Source: Platycnemis pennipes | Lineage: Eukaryota; Arthropoda; Insecta; Odonata; Platycnemididae | Assembly: GCA_933228895.1 (NCBI GenBank) | Contig: OW121848.1 | Coordinates: 101,575,470 to 101,639,469, forward strand | Length of the DNA stretch: 64,000 nt | Reading direction: 5' to 3' | Part shown: piece after piece, positions 34,235 through 46,050 of the stretch | Layout of the letters: each line of letters starts with the position of its first letter | Numbering within the stretch: position 1 is the stretch's first letter | Notes under the pieces: model-generated | What the model saw: only the letters and a program-made list of their open reading frames with translations | The model's database searches: none | Told to the model about the DNA's origin: nothing | Made by a program: the position numbers and the translations under genes

Positions 34235-35230
34235 GCTTCTCGACATGTTAGTCCCGAAGTGAAGCGGGCTGCTGCGGAGGATTGAGGGGCTTGGGAGAAC
34301 ACATTGCCCACACGCCATCCGAAAAAGCGGCCGAACGAAGATGCCGGACTACCCCCCTCCCCCCCACACACAAACACACACGCCCATCTTCCTGTTAAAT
34401 CCGCCCCCATTTCCACTCCCTTCTTTGCTCCGAAAGGCACCCTTCCCTCAGAACCTACACGCCTGCGGCAACTCCCAGTGGCCCACCCTCGTCGGACCCG
34501 TACGTAGCCCTTACGCATCTCTCTATTTCCTTCTCTCCGACCTCCTCGTTTCCGACACTCCTTTTCTTACACGCAACCGCCCTTCCCCCCACCACTCCTC
34601 CATCCGACCCCTTGCCTCCAGCATTGCGATTTCGTCTCGATTTCCCTTGTCATATGCCGCCCCACCCGCCCAATCTTCCTTAACCACCACCCACCCCTCC
34701 CAATCCACATCCTGTCCTAAGTGGATAACCCCCATACCCGTCCACCTAGTCCTACGCCATCGCCGACTCCAATCCCTCTCCTGTCGTCTCCAACGTACCC
34801 GCTTCTACCCCTAATTTCCCGCTCCCATTCCATCTCCATCCTCATCTCACCCCATCTCTCTCCCTTCAACCGCCACCGCAGCCGTCACATCGCCTTTAAT
34901 CTGCCTCCTTTCCTCACCCTCCTTATAAACTCCCCTTCCACTTCAGGCCCTCCCCCCCTTCACACTTCTCACTCCACAGCTCTTCTCGTACGCACACACT
35001 ACACCCGCATCCGTACGAGCAGCGTAACGCACTCAGTTTTCCCAACAGTCTCGAGTTCCAGTGATCCTCCTTTTATTTAGCGCGTTGGTCCCGATAGCTC
35101 CTCACCCTTTCCACGCCTTCTTCCTCCTTTTCTTTCACTCGATATATTTCCAACGGGCAACACCATCTCCTCTTCATTCTCCCTCAAACCTTGAGGGCCG
35201 AAATTCCACCGCAAATATTAATTTCGAGGA
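34235..35230. other. CT-rich island
   Basis: Extremely pyrimidine-rich on the plus strand (34340-35190). ORFs such as 34341-34814 and 34721-35080 are Pro/Ser/Thr/His low-complexity and I do not regard them as genes. Confidence 0.5.
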
Positions 35231-35834
35231 ACAAAAAGGGTAAAAATTCCTGTTGCGCCCGAGCAAATTTCTTATGCAAGTGAAATCGGACGTTTCCCAT
35301 TTTATTACATTTTGTGAGTCACTCCAGTGGCACTTGAATTTTTGGACGTTATCGTATTGTAGTTATAAGGTTGACGTTCGTATTAATCGTGCAGCACTTT
35401 CCACCAACGATATTTTTAAATTCGTCCCTGATAGTGCTTTTATTTTTCCGAACTCGTAACTGTACAATACAATAGGTTAGGCCATATAAATAATAACAAA
35501 ATATATAAATGACGGGGTCAACTCTCCAAGCACTGGAAACACAGCATTATGAAGAGTTGATGCTCTCATGCAGGAATGAAAATACATAATGTATAAATAG
35601 TATCGTAAAATTACTCTTTAAAATATAAATAAGACCTAAGAATAAAAAGTAGGACCTAAGAATACTGAAACTGACATCAATCGGATCATAATTTACAGCT
35701 ACGGAGAAAATTAAGGAATATCACATTTCCTGATTCACAAATAACCTCTAACGCAACTTCCACGGACTTACTCCTAGCTCTTCCAGCTCTACCCTCACGT
35801 TTCATTCACTCACTCAGTGATTCAACACGGAGGT
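35231..35834. other. AT-rich spacer
   Basis: No gene seen. A 14-bp inverted repeat, AGCTCTACCCTCAC (35785-35798) and its complement (35849-35862), reaches into the SINE tail region. Confidence 0.5.
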
Positions 35835-36090
35835 ATTTTTTTTAACAGGTGAGGGTAGAGCTCACCCCGTACTAAGCCAATGGCGTGTGAAATTCACACA
35901 TTCAGGGTAGGGGGGCCAGTTCCTTTCCCTGGGCCACCTACGATTTCCTAAGAAGTTCTGACACGCAGAAAATCGAATCGCGAGAATTTTAGATGGGTTT
36001 GTCCAAAATGGCTCTTGCCCGGGTTTTGAACCCGCTACCCTCCGGTCAGTAGGTCAGTGCTCTACCCACTAGGCCACCCCGACTCCCTAT
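35835..36090 (-). mobile_element. tRNA-derived SINE
   Basis: Read on the minus strand, the head has an intact A box, TGGCCTAGTGG (36077-36067), and B box, GGTTCAAAACC (36032-36022), about 34 bp apart as in a tRNA gene. A tRNA-unrelated body of about 180 bp follows, ending in an A run (complement of 35835-35842). An 8-bp GTTTCATT occurs at 36093-36100 and again at 35799-35806 and might be the target duplication. The head is not a functional tRNA because the acceptor stem does not close. Pol III promoter boxes explain its transcription. Confidence 0.75.
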
Positions 36091-36100
36091 GGTTTCATTA

Positions 36101-37085
36101 CCTATGCATAATCTTGCCACGAAAAGCATCAAAAACATGTACTACATCATCTTTGGAGCCCTTTTAATTATCCGATTTGACTCAAGTTTGTGAGGTACCT
36201 AATCTAAGTTATTGAAAATAAAGTAAGAAGAGTATAAATGTATGGGTGACTAACCTACTTCTATTGCTTCCCATCAAGCAGCCCTTATTACAATTCGTTG
36301 ATATTAACTTAAAAGAAACACCTCAGATAAAAAATGTTCTATTCACGCTATAACGGAACTGATAGAACTTTAGCGTTTACAAAGATACAAAAGTAAATTA
36401 CAACATTTATTTCGAATGGCTGTTTAAATTTGGACCTATGAGAGGCTAAAATACGGAGCAGGCTGTAAACCACTCCATCTGTCCCCAAATTCCTACGACG
36501 CCTACCCAGTATTTCGTCTGTCAAGCTTAAAATGCTTCCATTAGCCTCAGCTGTGGGTAGATTTCCGTGAATACTGCCAATACGCATTTGCGGCATACCT
36601 CAAGCATAGCTCGGCAACCGAGGAATTTCACACGCATACCTCGCCAGCTGCGGATGAAATGAGCCCATTTCCATAGATAAATACCTAAAAAATATCCTGT
36701 TTACTTATAGTGTCTTCGCCGATAATCTCAACAATGGATTTCCCCCATGAATTCACGCGATGAGGATTAAACGCAGTAACTACATATGAAAAAGGGCTTA
36801 CTCATTCACTTGGCAGCCAAAACCGGCCCTTGTTTTATTCATTATCACATCATTCCAACACATCTCCATTCTGAAGCTCGAAACTTTGGGTGAAAGTCTA
36901 CGGACTTGTTATCCTAGAAAATTGAACCTGGTGAAATTCCACTCACCGCCACCACAACATCCTTGTTGAACCTTTCTGGACCACACTGGCGATGACTCCC
37001 TTGGGCCACCCTGATATTTCGGCAACCATTCTCCCTCATGCATTACATTTGTCGTCCCACCCACGTCTCCAAACCAACTACCTCC
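36101..37085. other. Spacer with one unrecognised minus-strand frame
   Basis: The minus frame at 36596-36348 reads MPQMRIGSIHGNLPTAEANG and continues EILGRRRRNLGTDGVVYSLL. The first about 60 codons look balanced, but I cannot assign them and no splice consensus frames them. The rest is AT-rich. Confidence 0.3.
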
Positions 37086-37560
37086 CACGCGCAAGTACTG
37101 GGCTCACCCGCTTCGATATCCATCGGTGATCTCCTTCAGCAACCCTCGCCCCCAAGATTCTTCGCCTACTCGTCTCTCTACCGAATCGCTAGTCTTCCCA
37201 CCCCACTGGTCCATTCCCTCCCTTTGGAGAGAGGAAAAGAGGGTCGAAAGGAAAAGGATAAAGATTGGAGCGGGGGCAGAGCTGGGCACTTCCCCTGCCA
37301 ACGCAAACCTTACCCCTCCCAATCACCGAACCCCTCACACCCCTGTCGAGCAAAGAACGTGTGCGAAGATAAGATTGTGCACAATGGTCAGAGGGGAGGG
37401 GCGCGGACACTGCGAGGGCCTCACTGAGTATAAGTCGGTGGCGACCTGAGGAGTGGGCCTCAGAAAAAGACGAGAGGTGACAAATCCATCCTTTTCGGGG
37501 CGAAGGAATGGTGGTGAGGGGAAAAGAGGTAGGTGTATGGAATAAGAGGGTTAGGACCGT
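37086..37560. other. GC-richer skewed island
   Basis: CT-rich, then GA-rich around 37220-37290 and again at 37440-37530. ORFs on both strands overlap heavily and carry no domain I recognise. Confidence 0.4.
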
Positions 37561-39600
37561 ATCTGCAGTCCCCTCAAATCTCGTCCGAGGAAAAAGGCAA
37601 GGAGATTGAGGAGAGGAATGCACAGGGATTTGTTGGTAGACTACCTTCTGCTTTACCCGGCTATATCCCCGACCTTCTCAGGATACCACGACCCTCATCG
37701 CTACCCACCGATTAAAAATCTCTCACCTCATCCGGATTATCCAAAAAAGGAGAGCAATAGAAATCGGTATGATGCAGCGAAGTGTCATCTACTACTCTCG
37801 AAATGAGGGTGAGAGAGAAAAATGCTAATCATCTCTACTGAGAAATATTCGCTCATAGTTATACGAGGATCACGCATCTAAAGGCATTCAAACCCGTCGG
37901 AGGAGTTAAGAGTAAAAAAAAACAACGGGAGATAAGGTGGGGGGATCCCTCTTCACTTGAATTTCACCTAAAATATTTCAGGCCCTGAATATCCCCGGCA
38001 CCGTTCATGAATTCAGCTGTCGAGCTCTCTATAAAAGAGCCCGCGTGGTTTAATTTCACAAATTCTTGATTGCAATTATAACTGGACGACTGAAGCATAA
38101 TACTCAACGCCCTTGCACATACGTCCATGCTTGAGTAATCTTTATCGCCTGTAAAGTAGTACATGGCGGTAGTTTCAGCAGGCAGCTATAAAGGTTTTAT
38201 TTTGGATGAAGATATTTTATTTAAAGGAGGGGATTCGCAAGATTAGAATTTTTATGAAAGGGACTCGCGAGATGAAAAAGTTTGGGCTCTGCTGCTCCAT
38301 CTCCAACCCCTACGTCCCCTTCCATTATCCAAAATCCCTCTCGTCCCATCCTTGCCGTGAGCCCGTCTCCACTTCTATTTCTCTTTCTCCTATTCAATTT
38401 ACCTCCACTTTCTCTTCTTATTCCTCCATTTTGGTTTAGTCTTTTGCTTACTATATTAATATCCCATAAGCAAACAACTAACACCTTTAAATTAATCCTT
38501 GAATCCTTGGTATTCTAAGGATTCACTGCTGACACCACCCGTATGAAAGACATAGAGAAGAAGAAAGAATGAATAATATGTACATACATCGGTTGGTTAA
38601 CTAACAGAATCAACTTTTCTCACGGGAAGGATTTAAGGTTACAATGCTCATTTCCTATTCCTTTTATAGCAAAATTCAGAACCACTATTCACCCAGCTGG
38701 ACCAGGCTAAGAAAATACGCTAAATATTACCAGCTTGACTTCAATTAATAGGCAAGAGATTTAAATGGTAGTGAATCGCCGCGGTGTGTTGGAAATACTT
38801 GTTGAATAAACACGATCCGGCCGATATTTACAGGGTTTCCTTTGACGCTATCCAAGGCAGAGACGATGTATAATACGTATTGCATTATTACACAGAAACC
38901 CTATTGGTTTAAAATGTAACCACACTCCCAACATGAAGTATTTTACATTTTACCCAATAGGAATAAGGTAAGTCCACTTGAAACTAAAAAATGCTTTGAA
39001 AGTTGATAAAAATGGGAATAAAACATTTCACATCAACCTATAGGTACCTAATAAAAATGCTAAAAATAATAGATAGGCTTTTTTAAATTGTGAATCAAAA
39101 AAGCTATTATTATTTTATATATAAAATTCCTCAAAGCCAAGTAAAATCATGAATACACATTGGTAGATTTTTTCCAATACATATACCCAATTTTATAATG
39201 TCTGGTTTAATAATTTTGGGTTACAATCACCGAGGATATATAATTCACTATGTCCACATATTGACGGCTATATTATACTCGAGCATTCAGCAATTATGGC
39301 ATTAAATGACCATCGTCATAATTTGAATTCAACGTTCTCTGCGGATACTCACATTATTCTGGAGTGAAAACTCACTTATTTTACTCACTTTATTTTTTAA
39401 CGCAAACAACGCTCAAGCAATTGCAAACCCTGTTTTCCATCCACAAGCAATCTCCCCCAAACAAAATGTAATGTGTATCGCGACATGTAAAGAGCAAACC
39501 GAGAAAGAAAATGACGCAAACACGTTCCCACAAGCAGCCAAAAGTAAACTTATCTACCCCATTAGCGTCACTACACTTAATGAAAAAATAATTAATTATT
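37561..39600. other. AT-rich spacer
   Basis: A small CT-rich patch lies at 38290-38440. No exon or repeat recognised. Confidence 0.5.
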
Positions 39601-41065
39601 AAATGACCGATTTATGTATTTACATCAACTGCATATCATGGGAGAACGAGAAAAAAGTAACGTGAAGCAAAACGCATTTCACACGAGTGAAGTAGGAGGA
39701 GATATCACGTTTTTTTCACGACGCAATCTTCGTGCGCCAAGCTGTCGTCAAATCACGACGCGGTGCATCATCATCCCAGGTGGTGGTGTAAGCAAGCAAT
39801 CGTCAACATCTCTGATCTTGAACCCTTACCCTAGCCGTCCTCATCCATCCATCTACCTATCCCCTCCCGACCGCGCGACGCCGCGTGTTCGCATGCGTCC
39901 CGGCGACCTCGGCCGACCCCTCACGCCCAGAGCAGGACACACCACGTCATACTCATCCACACCGCGCCGCCCGCACACTCCCTCTCCTCTCCCGTGGAAC
40001 CAACAACGACTCGCCCCGCGACGACCTCATCACGTGGCCGGGGGTCGGGAGAAGTTGCGTGCTGTTAGCACCGCACGAGCGGAAGGCATATGGAGCGAAG
40101 GGAAGGGAGGATGGGATTAGAGAAATTATGACGGTGTGGGGAGGTGTGTGCAGGAGAAGGGAGAGAGGGAGAGAAGGAAAAGGGATGGGAGGAGGGGAAA
40201 GACATAAAATAGCGGACTCGAGGTACGAAGAGGGTGGATGGGAGGGATCTGTGGATAGAGTCAGTCCGGTTTTGAGGGCGGGAGGCTTCACGTGCCTCGC
40301 AACGGTCTGCTTGCATATTTCAGGCAATGTTTGACTAATGAGATCGACTGCATAACGAAAAGGGGTCCTCTCTCCCTTCTCCAACTCCTTATCATGAGAG
40401 AGAGAGAGAAGTGGGGCCTTCTCGAAAAGCGAGGCGGGGCTGGAGCTCCAACAACCGGGGCTCCTCATCTATTCGTCCCTTACTTTATTCTAATGCCACC
40501 CTTCCTTCCCTCCCGGCAAAACACCGGGGCCGCACCACGCGGGTAACCTTTCGAAAACTACCCTCTTCGCCCCACAGGTCAGGCACGCCTTGAAACTTCC
40601 TCCTTTAAACCTCTCTTCACGGCCGCGAGACTGAAATTCGACGGGGCGTACGTGTCCCTAATTAACAGTGCAGGCGGCATACCGCGGAGACTGCCACCGA
40701 CCCGACCGCAGGAAGAGAAAGAGAGAAAGAGCGGGTGAAGTCTTCATCGCAGGAGGAGCAAGGAAAATAAGAGAGGGGGGGAGGAAGGCGAGTTGTTACC
40801 GGAGAGGGCCGCTGCCGCCGCCGGGGAAAGGCCACCAAGACGTGACGCACGGGCAAACGAGAGTAACCTCAGAGCCACGACATTATGCTTTCATCGCGAG
40901 CGGCGAAAACGCAATGAAAAATTAAGTGCTCTGCAGTGGTTATGCAACAAAAAATTATTCACGGCAAGAGAAGTATATCGGGAGTCTCGACGGAGGGAAA
41001 GGTCTACGGTGGAGGTGCCATCCGGTGATTCAGATTCGGTGATCCAGCCCAACACCTTGGCCGTA
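39601..41065. other. CpG- and GC-rich segment, possible regulatory region
   Basis: 39840-40100 and 40630-40920 are much richer in GC and CpG than the surrounding DNA, with GA- and CT-skewed blocks between. A donor-like GGCC|GTAAGA occurs near 41062. ORFs here (39614-40334 and the minus-strand ORF to 39953) are Pro/Arg/Ser-rich and overlap on both strands. The composition resembles an unmethylated promoter region, but no coding exon is attached. Confidence 0.35.
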
Positions 41066-42284
41066 AGATGTACCTCAAAAAAGGATTATGACACACAAAC
41101 ATCCAAACCTGATGCTTCTACGAGGGTAATGTGAACAATGTGAGACTATGTTTTCCGTTGAGTATGAAGACAGTAGTTCGTACTTTAGCGTTTACTTTTT
41201 GAGTGCGCTAAGTCAACGGAATGAATGAATCTCAGTAAAAAACGATCTGGTTAATTTTTCAACTTTTCAAATTTGTTTTTCAAGTTTATTGAAAGTAGCT
41301 TGCACACAAAAATTGAAAGATGACAAGTAGGGGTGCACTCAGATAGTAGTATTGAGATTCATTGTCATGACTAACGCAGGCTGACGCCAAGTAGGTACCC
41401 TTTGATTCAATTTATAGTTGGAGGGAATTCATTTTGGATAAAAAGATCATAAATCATTGAAATATTTGTTGAATATTTTTAGTTGCAAAGGGCGATCATC
41501 ACACCAATATTAATGCCTCCGGAGCAGAGTAACACTGACTTGCTCAAGGCAGATGAAAGAGTTCAAAAGATATATTCTTCAGAAAAACATCTTTCTTTAT
41601 GAGCCAACACTTTCATGCAAGGACATGAAGAGCTTAACCCTTTCCATCGGGAAAAATAAGGAGTTCATTAAATCTACACATTGTAATTGGCACCAAAACA
41701 ATTATATACAATCCACAAATAGTTACTTCGTCGGAGGAAGACTAATTTGTGCTGGTTTAAAAGCGTATGAAAATGATGAATGAAATACATAAGTAACGTT
41801 CAAATTTTCAAATAATATAATTAAGGTTAGCATATAAGCATAGATATTTTGATCAAAACATTTTTGAGAGGTCTCAAGAACACGTAAAGAATTCAGCCAT
41901 TGAAGGGTGAAAATCAGGTTGAGGTTGAGGCATTTGCCCTTATGAAATGGTTTAAACGCAGTATTCTACAATTTATGTATCTAATATATGGCGTCATATT
42001 TATAAAAATATGACTCCCAAAAGAGTACCCTGACGCAATGTTTACAAAATTACTTTTTTACCGTTAAAAGTACGAAACTATTGACGGGCGTCTTGTAACA
42101 ACAACGTTCAACATGTGTCCTATACGCGCATTTCACTAACCGCGAATAATAGCTTACGTATTTCAGTGCCTAACTCTACCGGTTACATCGCACCGTCTGA
42201 CCTAAACTTAATCCTAAGACAAACAAGAAACAACTATCTAGACGGGACTCCAATTCGTGATCTCTGAGCTTTCAGACTGGCAGA
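41066..42284. other. AT-rich spacer holding the first long direct repeat
   Basis: Contains the left unit of the 41333/42285 direct repeat. The plus ORF at 41553-41783 (76 codons) has balanced composition but no family is recognised. Confidence 0.4.
41333..41502 (+). repeat. Dispersed direct repeat, unit 1
   Basis: About 170 bp, beginning GTGCACTCAGATAGT and ending GCGATCATCAC, recurs at 42285-42450 with about 80 percent identity judged by eye. No ORF, tRNA box or terminal inverted repeat is seen, so the class is unknown. Confidence 0.8.
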
Positions 42285-42450
42285 GTGCACTCAGATAGTG
42301 ATATTGAGATTCATTGACATGGTTATCGACGGCTGGCGCCAAATACCCTTTGATTCAATTTGTAGCCGGAGGAAACATATTTTGGATATTAAGATTATAA
42401 ATCAGTTAAATATTTGTTAAGTCCTTTAAGTTTCGAAATGCGATCATCAC
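42285..42450 (+). repeat. Dispersed direct repeat, unit 2
   Basis: Second copy of the 41333-41502 unit in the same orientation, 780 bp downstream. Small indels, such as the missing GTAGGT before ACCCTTTGATTC, separate the two. It could be a segmental duplication or two copies of one unknown element. Confidence 0.8.
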
Positions 42451-42725
42451 GTCAGTGCCATTTACTATCCTGGCTAAAGCGACGTATTTTATGACCGATA
42501 GTGATAATTTAAAAAATTATTCGTTCCACAGAGAAATTAGTAAATTATATTTCATTGAGAGAGCATAAATACTAAAGTAAGGCTACATTATAAATTGGTA
42601 CTTGAAATGTATGCAAAATTTAATAGCCACGGTAAAAAAAATCCAATTATCTGCTAATAGGTATGTAACCTTACATATTTTATTGAATCGTAAACACATT
42701 ACGTCATTAATTAACTATGCCATAC

Positions 42726-42935
42726 ACTGATATTAATTTATTTCGAGTACTAGGGAAAAATTAAGACAAAATAATTAAAAACATTTATATTTGTAACTTA
42801 AATTGGAGGAATAACTGCAATACTAATTGCACTGGCATTAATTTATTTCGAGTACCCGGGAAAAAAATCAAGACATAAAATAATTAAAAACATTTATATT
42901 TGTAATTTAACTTAGAGGAATGACTGCAATACTAT
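42726..42935 (+). repeat. Tandem duplication, 105-bp unit, two copies
   Basis: The unit starts with ACTGATATTAATTTATTTCG at 42726 and again, with one change, at 42831. Both carry AATTAAAAACATTTATATTT and end in GACTGCAATACTA-like sequence. The copies differ by a handful of substitutions and short indels. Confidence 0.85.
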
Positions 42936-44435
42936 TCAACAAAGAATTTAGAAAAAGAATTCTAGAGCCTGTGCCAACTGTTTAATGCATTGTGACTTTG
43001 CGTGTACAATCGTCATTCACAGAACTTTGTTCCTTCCCGCGGGTATGTCACAATTCCTGGCCTGACAAAAATGAAACATGAAACCTTCAGCACGGCGTTT
43101 TCGATGCCAAGAAAATAAAACTACACATGGAAGAATAAACACAACAAATGTATAAGTCAGCGAAGCATGTTTTCACATCCTTGAAATCCCCATGCTTCAC
43201 GTGTAATTCCAATTCATTCCCCCGAATGGCTCCTTACGTCCCTACTCCTCTACCCGAGATTTTTTTCCATCGATCGGAATTTCAATGGGTTTCGCAAAGA
43301 AGGGATAAGCCGTTTGAATTTTATCTGGGAATATTGCATCGAGATGATGGCATAAACGGCACACAATTTATTCCTAAAAACGGTTAAGGGACTACTCTCA
43401 ATTCCAAGAAATTTTTTCTCGTGAGCTTGCCACGGGATTTGCCCGTTTCTTCATTCGCATTTCATTCGTTTCCCAGACTTCCTTCAAATGTATTAGCAGA
43501 TGAATACGCCGACAACATCACATAGATAAGTTGTACATTTTATTTTGAGAGTGCATGAATGTTGAAAGCCTTTAAACACGTTGAAGTGTATACCACTGTC
43601 TCTCACAATTGCCATCAAATCATTCAAGGTATTTCTGGATAAGGAAAATATTCCCAAAGCTAGTCATACAGGTCGAAAAAAGAACTGAAAAGGATAATAT
43701 CAGGCATCTCAATTTGTAAAGTAAACAAGAATGTCATTGAATCGAAACCTTAATTGCAAAGGGCCCAATGAATGCTCGAATTATTTTAATATTGAGTGCA
43801 CCGGCGACATATCTACAGCAGGACTGACACAATAACTTCAACGGAAAAGGTCTCGTAAGAAATTCTAACACGGCCATAAATCATATTTAAACGATTATAC
43901 TTACGTTACGATTAATGGGAAAATGTTATCTGAGATAAAAAATACATTTTTTGAAAGCTTTTCTTGATTTTTCATGCTCCAAATAATCCACAGTGCAGTG
44001 AAATTGAGTCACCCGTCAGTTTAATTGGACGTATGATTTCACCCGAAAATGTGACAAAAAGTCCCAAATTAACGTGAAAGAACGCATTTGAGAGCTCATT
44101 ACACATCGAAAATGCAAAAAATTACACTTTCGAACAAATCAAATTCAAATCGACAGAATGAGAAACTGATAAAAACCGCATTTATACATCTCCACGTAGG
44201 ATTCGTTAGTTATCAGCACAGACCGAAGAGATAAATACCATCTCTAATGAGTGAAGACCTTGCATTGCCGTGACCATTGCCGTTTTTTGCCATTGCAATA
44301 ACCGTGACCATTTAATTGAAAAAACCAAAATTCACACGCTGTTGGCGCTACATGTGTTCAACTACCGGCGCCGAAATGTAGTCAACGAAAACTTATAGGA
44401 ACATTTTCAAAACACAAGCTCAACCGGTTGCTAAC
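42936..44435. other. AT-rich spacer, inferred first intron of the minus-strand gene
   Basis: No exon recognised. It lies directly downstream, on the minus strand, of the donor at 44436/44435 and so would be intron if that gene model is right. CCGTGACCATT occurs twice near 44269 and 44301. Confidence 0.45.
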
Positions 44436-44592
44436 CTTTGGTTGCCGAGGTGACAGTAACAGCGAAGGCCAGGGAGATTCCCACGAAGAAAATCCAACCA
44501 GCTGGACCACCCGGCGGCATCCCGCGGTGCAGGATCCGTCGACGGGATGAGAGGTCTGAGGTTTGCGTTGCTGAAGCCATCGTTGACGCCAT
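44436..44592 (-). CDS. First coding exon of an unidentified secreted or membrane protein
   Basis: From ATG at 44592 in good context (GGCGGATGG) the minus strand encodes 52 residues and then splits a codon at AAAG|GTTAGC (44436/44435), a phase-1 donor. An in-frame TGA 14 codons upstream makes this the first ATG of the frame. Residues 1-24 are hydrophilic with RRR. From Met25 the sequence MPPGGPAGWIFFVGISLAFA is followed by VTVTSA-TK, a classical signal peptide with a small-residue cleavage site, so Met25 may be the real start. Codons are GC-rich at third positions, unlike the AT-rich surroundings. A phase-1 intron right after a signal peptide is typical of extracellular modular proteins such as immunoglobulin-superfamily members, but no mature domain is present to name the gene. 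No later exon was found in the window. Confidence 0.65.
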
Positions 44593-44619
44593 CCGCCTTC
44601 GACGAAACTCAGGAATGGG
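44593..44619 (-). other. Inferred 5' UTR part of the signal-peptide exon
   Basis: On the minus strand, TATCCTCTCAG| ends at 44620 and would make 44619 the first base of this exon, giving a 27-nt leader before the ATG. A branch-like CTGAT lies just upstream. This is the best acceptor near the ATG, but an unspliced leader reaching further up is possible. Confidence 0.35.
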
Positions 44620-45188
44620 CTGAGAGGATACTGATCAGACCAAGACGTAATAATGATAAGCGACGAGTAGAATCGACAAGGAGGAGGCGGTCGGAAAAAA
44701 ATCCAATTCCCTTTAAAAATTCAGTCTGAACACCTCAAATTCACTAGGGACAACCAGGGTTCTGGAGGAACGGTATCAAGTGCAGAAGTCATAGAAAATA
44801 TTTGGAGAAAATACTGCTCGAGGAATGAAAGGAATTAAATATTTCTAAGGCATGGAAATCCCTTGTCTTCTAGTTGAATGCCAATTTAAAATTTGAAAAA
44901 TAAAACACATAATTCACACAAACACTCCGGAAATGTTGATGGCACCTCTTCACGAGATAATGACGGCTTCACGGCACATTAACAATTTTTCCACAAGTGG
45001 GCAACTGAACTGTCTTCAGCCTAAAGCTTTCGGGAATACGGGGATCAAAATCTTGAATAACCTGAACCGGCAAAACGTTCCGACGAGATCAACACCAGTA
45101 AACTTTTGGGATGGTTTATCGCTTGGGACAAGGGGAAAGGTCAGTGCAGCAATCAACTAGGGACGTACTCAAATCGCAATAAACTCAC
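44620..45188 (-). other. Inferred 569-nt intron in the 5' UTR
   Basis: The donor TTCTTG|GTGAGT sits at 45189/45188 on the minus strand and fits the insect consensus well at intron positions 1-6. With the acceptor at 44620/44619 it would join a leader exon, transcribed from the CpG-rich region, to the signal-peptide exon. No coding sequence tests this, so it is inference from consensus and position. Confidence 0.35.
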
Positions 45189-45399
45189 CAAGAATGAATG
45201 TTCCTCACGACAACCGGGCTAAATATTTATCCTGAACTTTCTCCGAGAGAAAATTAATTACAGATTTTACTCTCCACGGAATGAAAAACACGCGAGCCTA
45301 ATACAGGAAACACTCTTCTGGAAAAAAGACAAAGAGTACTTTTTAACACTCCTCTCTCTAACTCCTTCGCAGTGACAAACCCCGCGTTTTACGCGAACA

Positions 45400-46050
45400 T
45401 TTCCTCCTTGAGCGAGAAGTGATGGAGAGGTCCGAAGAAAGAAATCCCCCGGCCACAACCGCCGCAGCGGACGCTACGGCGAGTGCCGCCCCCGGACTCT
45501 CCCGCGGGCGGCGACGTGCCGTGCCGAGACCGCACCGCCGGAAAACCCTCTTGCCCCGGCACGGATCTCTCTCTCCTCCACCCCCCCGGGACGGCTCGCG
45601 AAACGGAGTCGACTTCGCGCTGATTCCGAGACGAGCCACGGCTCTAGACTGGCGGGACGTGGAGCGATCCGGCAGCGGCGCCTTTGGAAGACACAGGCGC
45701 CTCCCCTCCCACACACAAACGCGCGCGCACACACACACACTCACTCGGAGGCGCGCGAGGGGTGCACACACATTTCGGTGGCGCCCCCTGGCTCGAGAAA
45801 CCGTCCCGTCCCCACCACCGACGCCGGAACCTCACCCACCCCACCGCGGGTTGCCCGCCCACGAGCGGACCCCGACCCCGGGCTCGCGGAGAACCGACCC
45901 CTCCCTTCCCCCCTAAGCTGGGCAACGAACTCGCGCGCAGGCGCCACGACTCCTTCCCCTTCCCCCCATTAACCCCCACCGCCCCCCTCGCCACTCCCAT
46001 TCGGTCCGCCCCACCCTCTCTCTCTCTCTCTACCGGCCTAACCTTCCATT
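45400..46050 (-). promoter_or_regulatory. CpG island, inferred promoter of the minus-strand gene
   Basis: This is the most CpG-dense DNA in the window, for example 45440-45560 and 45780-45900, set in AT-rich flanks. It begins about 230 bp above the GTGAGT donor and 830 bp above the signal-peptide ATG. In a genome where repeats show CpG decay, a block that kept its CpGs is likely to be unmethylated, as promoters are. Long ORFs here on both strands (45419-45916 plus; 45771-45358 minus) are Arg/Pro/Ala-rich and overlap fully. I attribute them to composition, although a coding first exon cannot be excluded. Direction is inferred only from the downstream exon. Confidence 0.5.

Noticed and set aside
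33634..34518. 294-codon open frame on the minus strand
   Set aside because: It crosses a purine/pyrimidine switch; one half is Arg/Gly-rich and the other Phe/Pro/Ser/Leu-rich, as composition predicts. It overlaps ORFs on the other strand and begins at a non-ATG codon.
36022..36088. Possible functional tRNA gene on the minus strand
   Set aside because: A and B boxes are present, but the acceptor stem does not pair and a long body with an A tail follows, so it is a SINE head.
36348..36596. 82-codon minus ORF with balanced composition
   Set aside because: No recognised motif, no splice consensus and no similarity I can recall; left as unassigned rather than called a gene.
39614..40468. Long overlapping ORFs on both strands
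   Set aside because: CpG- and CT-rich sequence gives open frames in several registers at once; none has a domain or splice pattern.
45419..45916. 165-codon Arg/Pro/Ala ORF on the plus strand
   Set aside because: It lies in the CpG island, where stop codons are rare in all frames, and fully overlaps long minus-strand ORFs. No domain seen.
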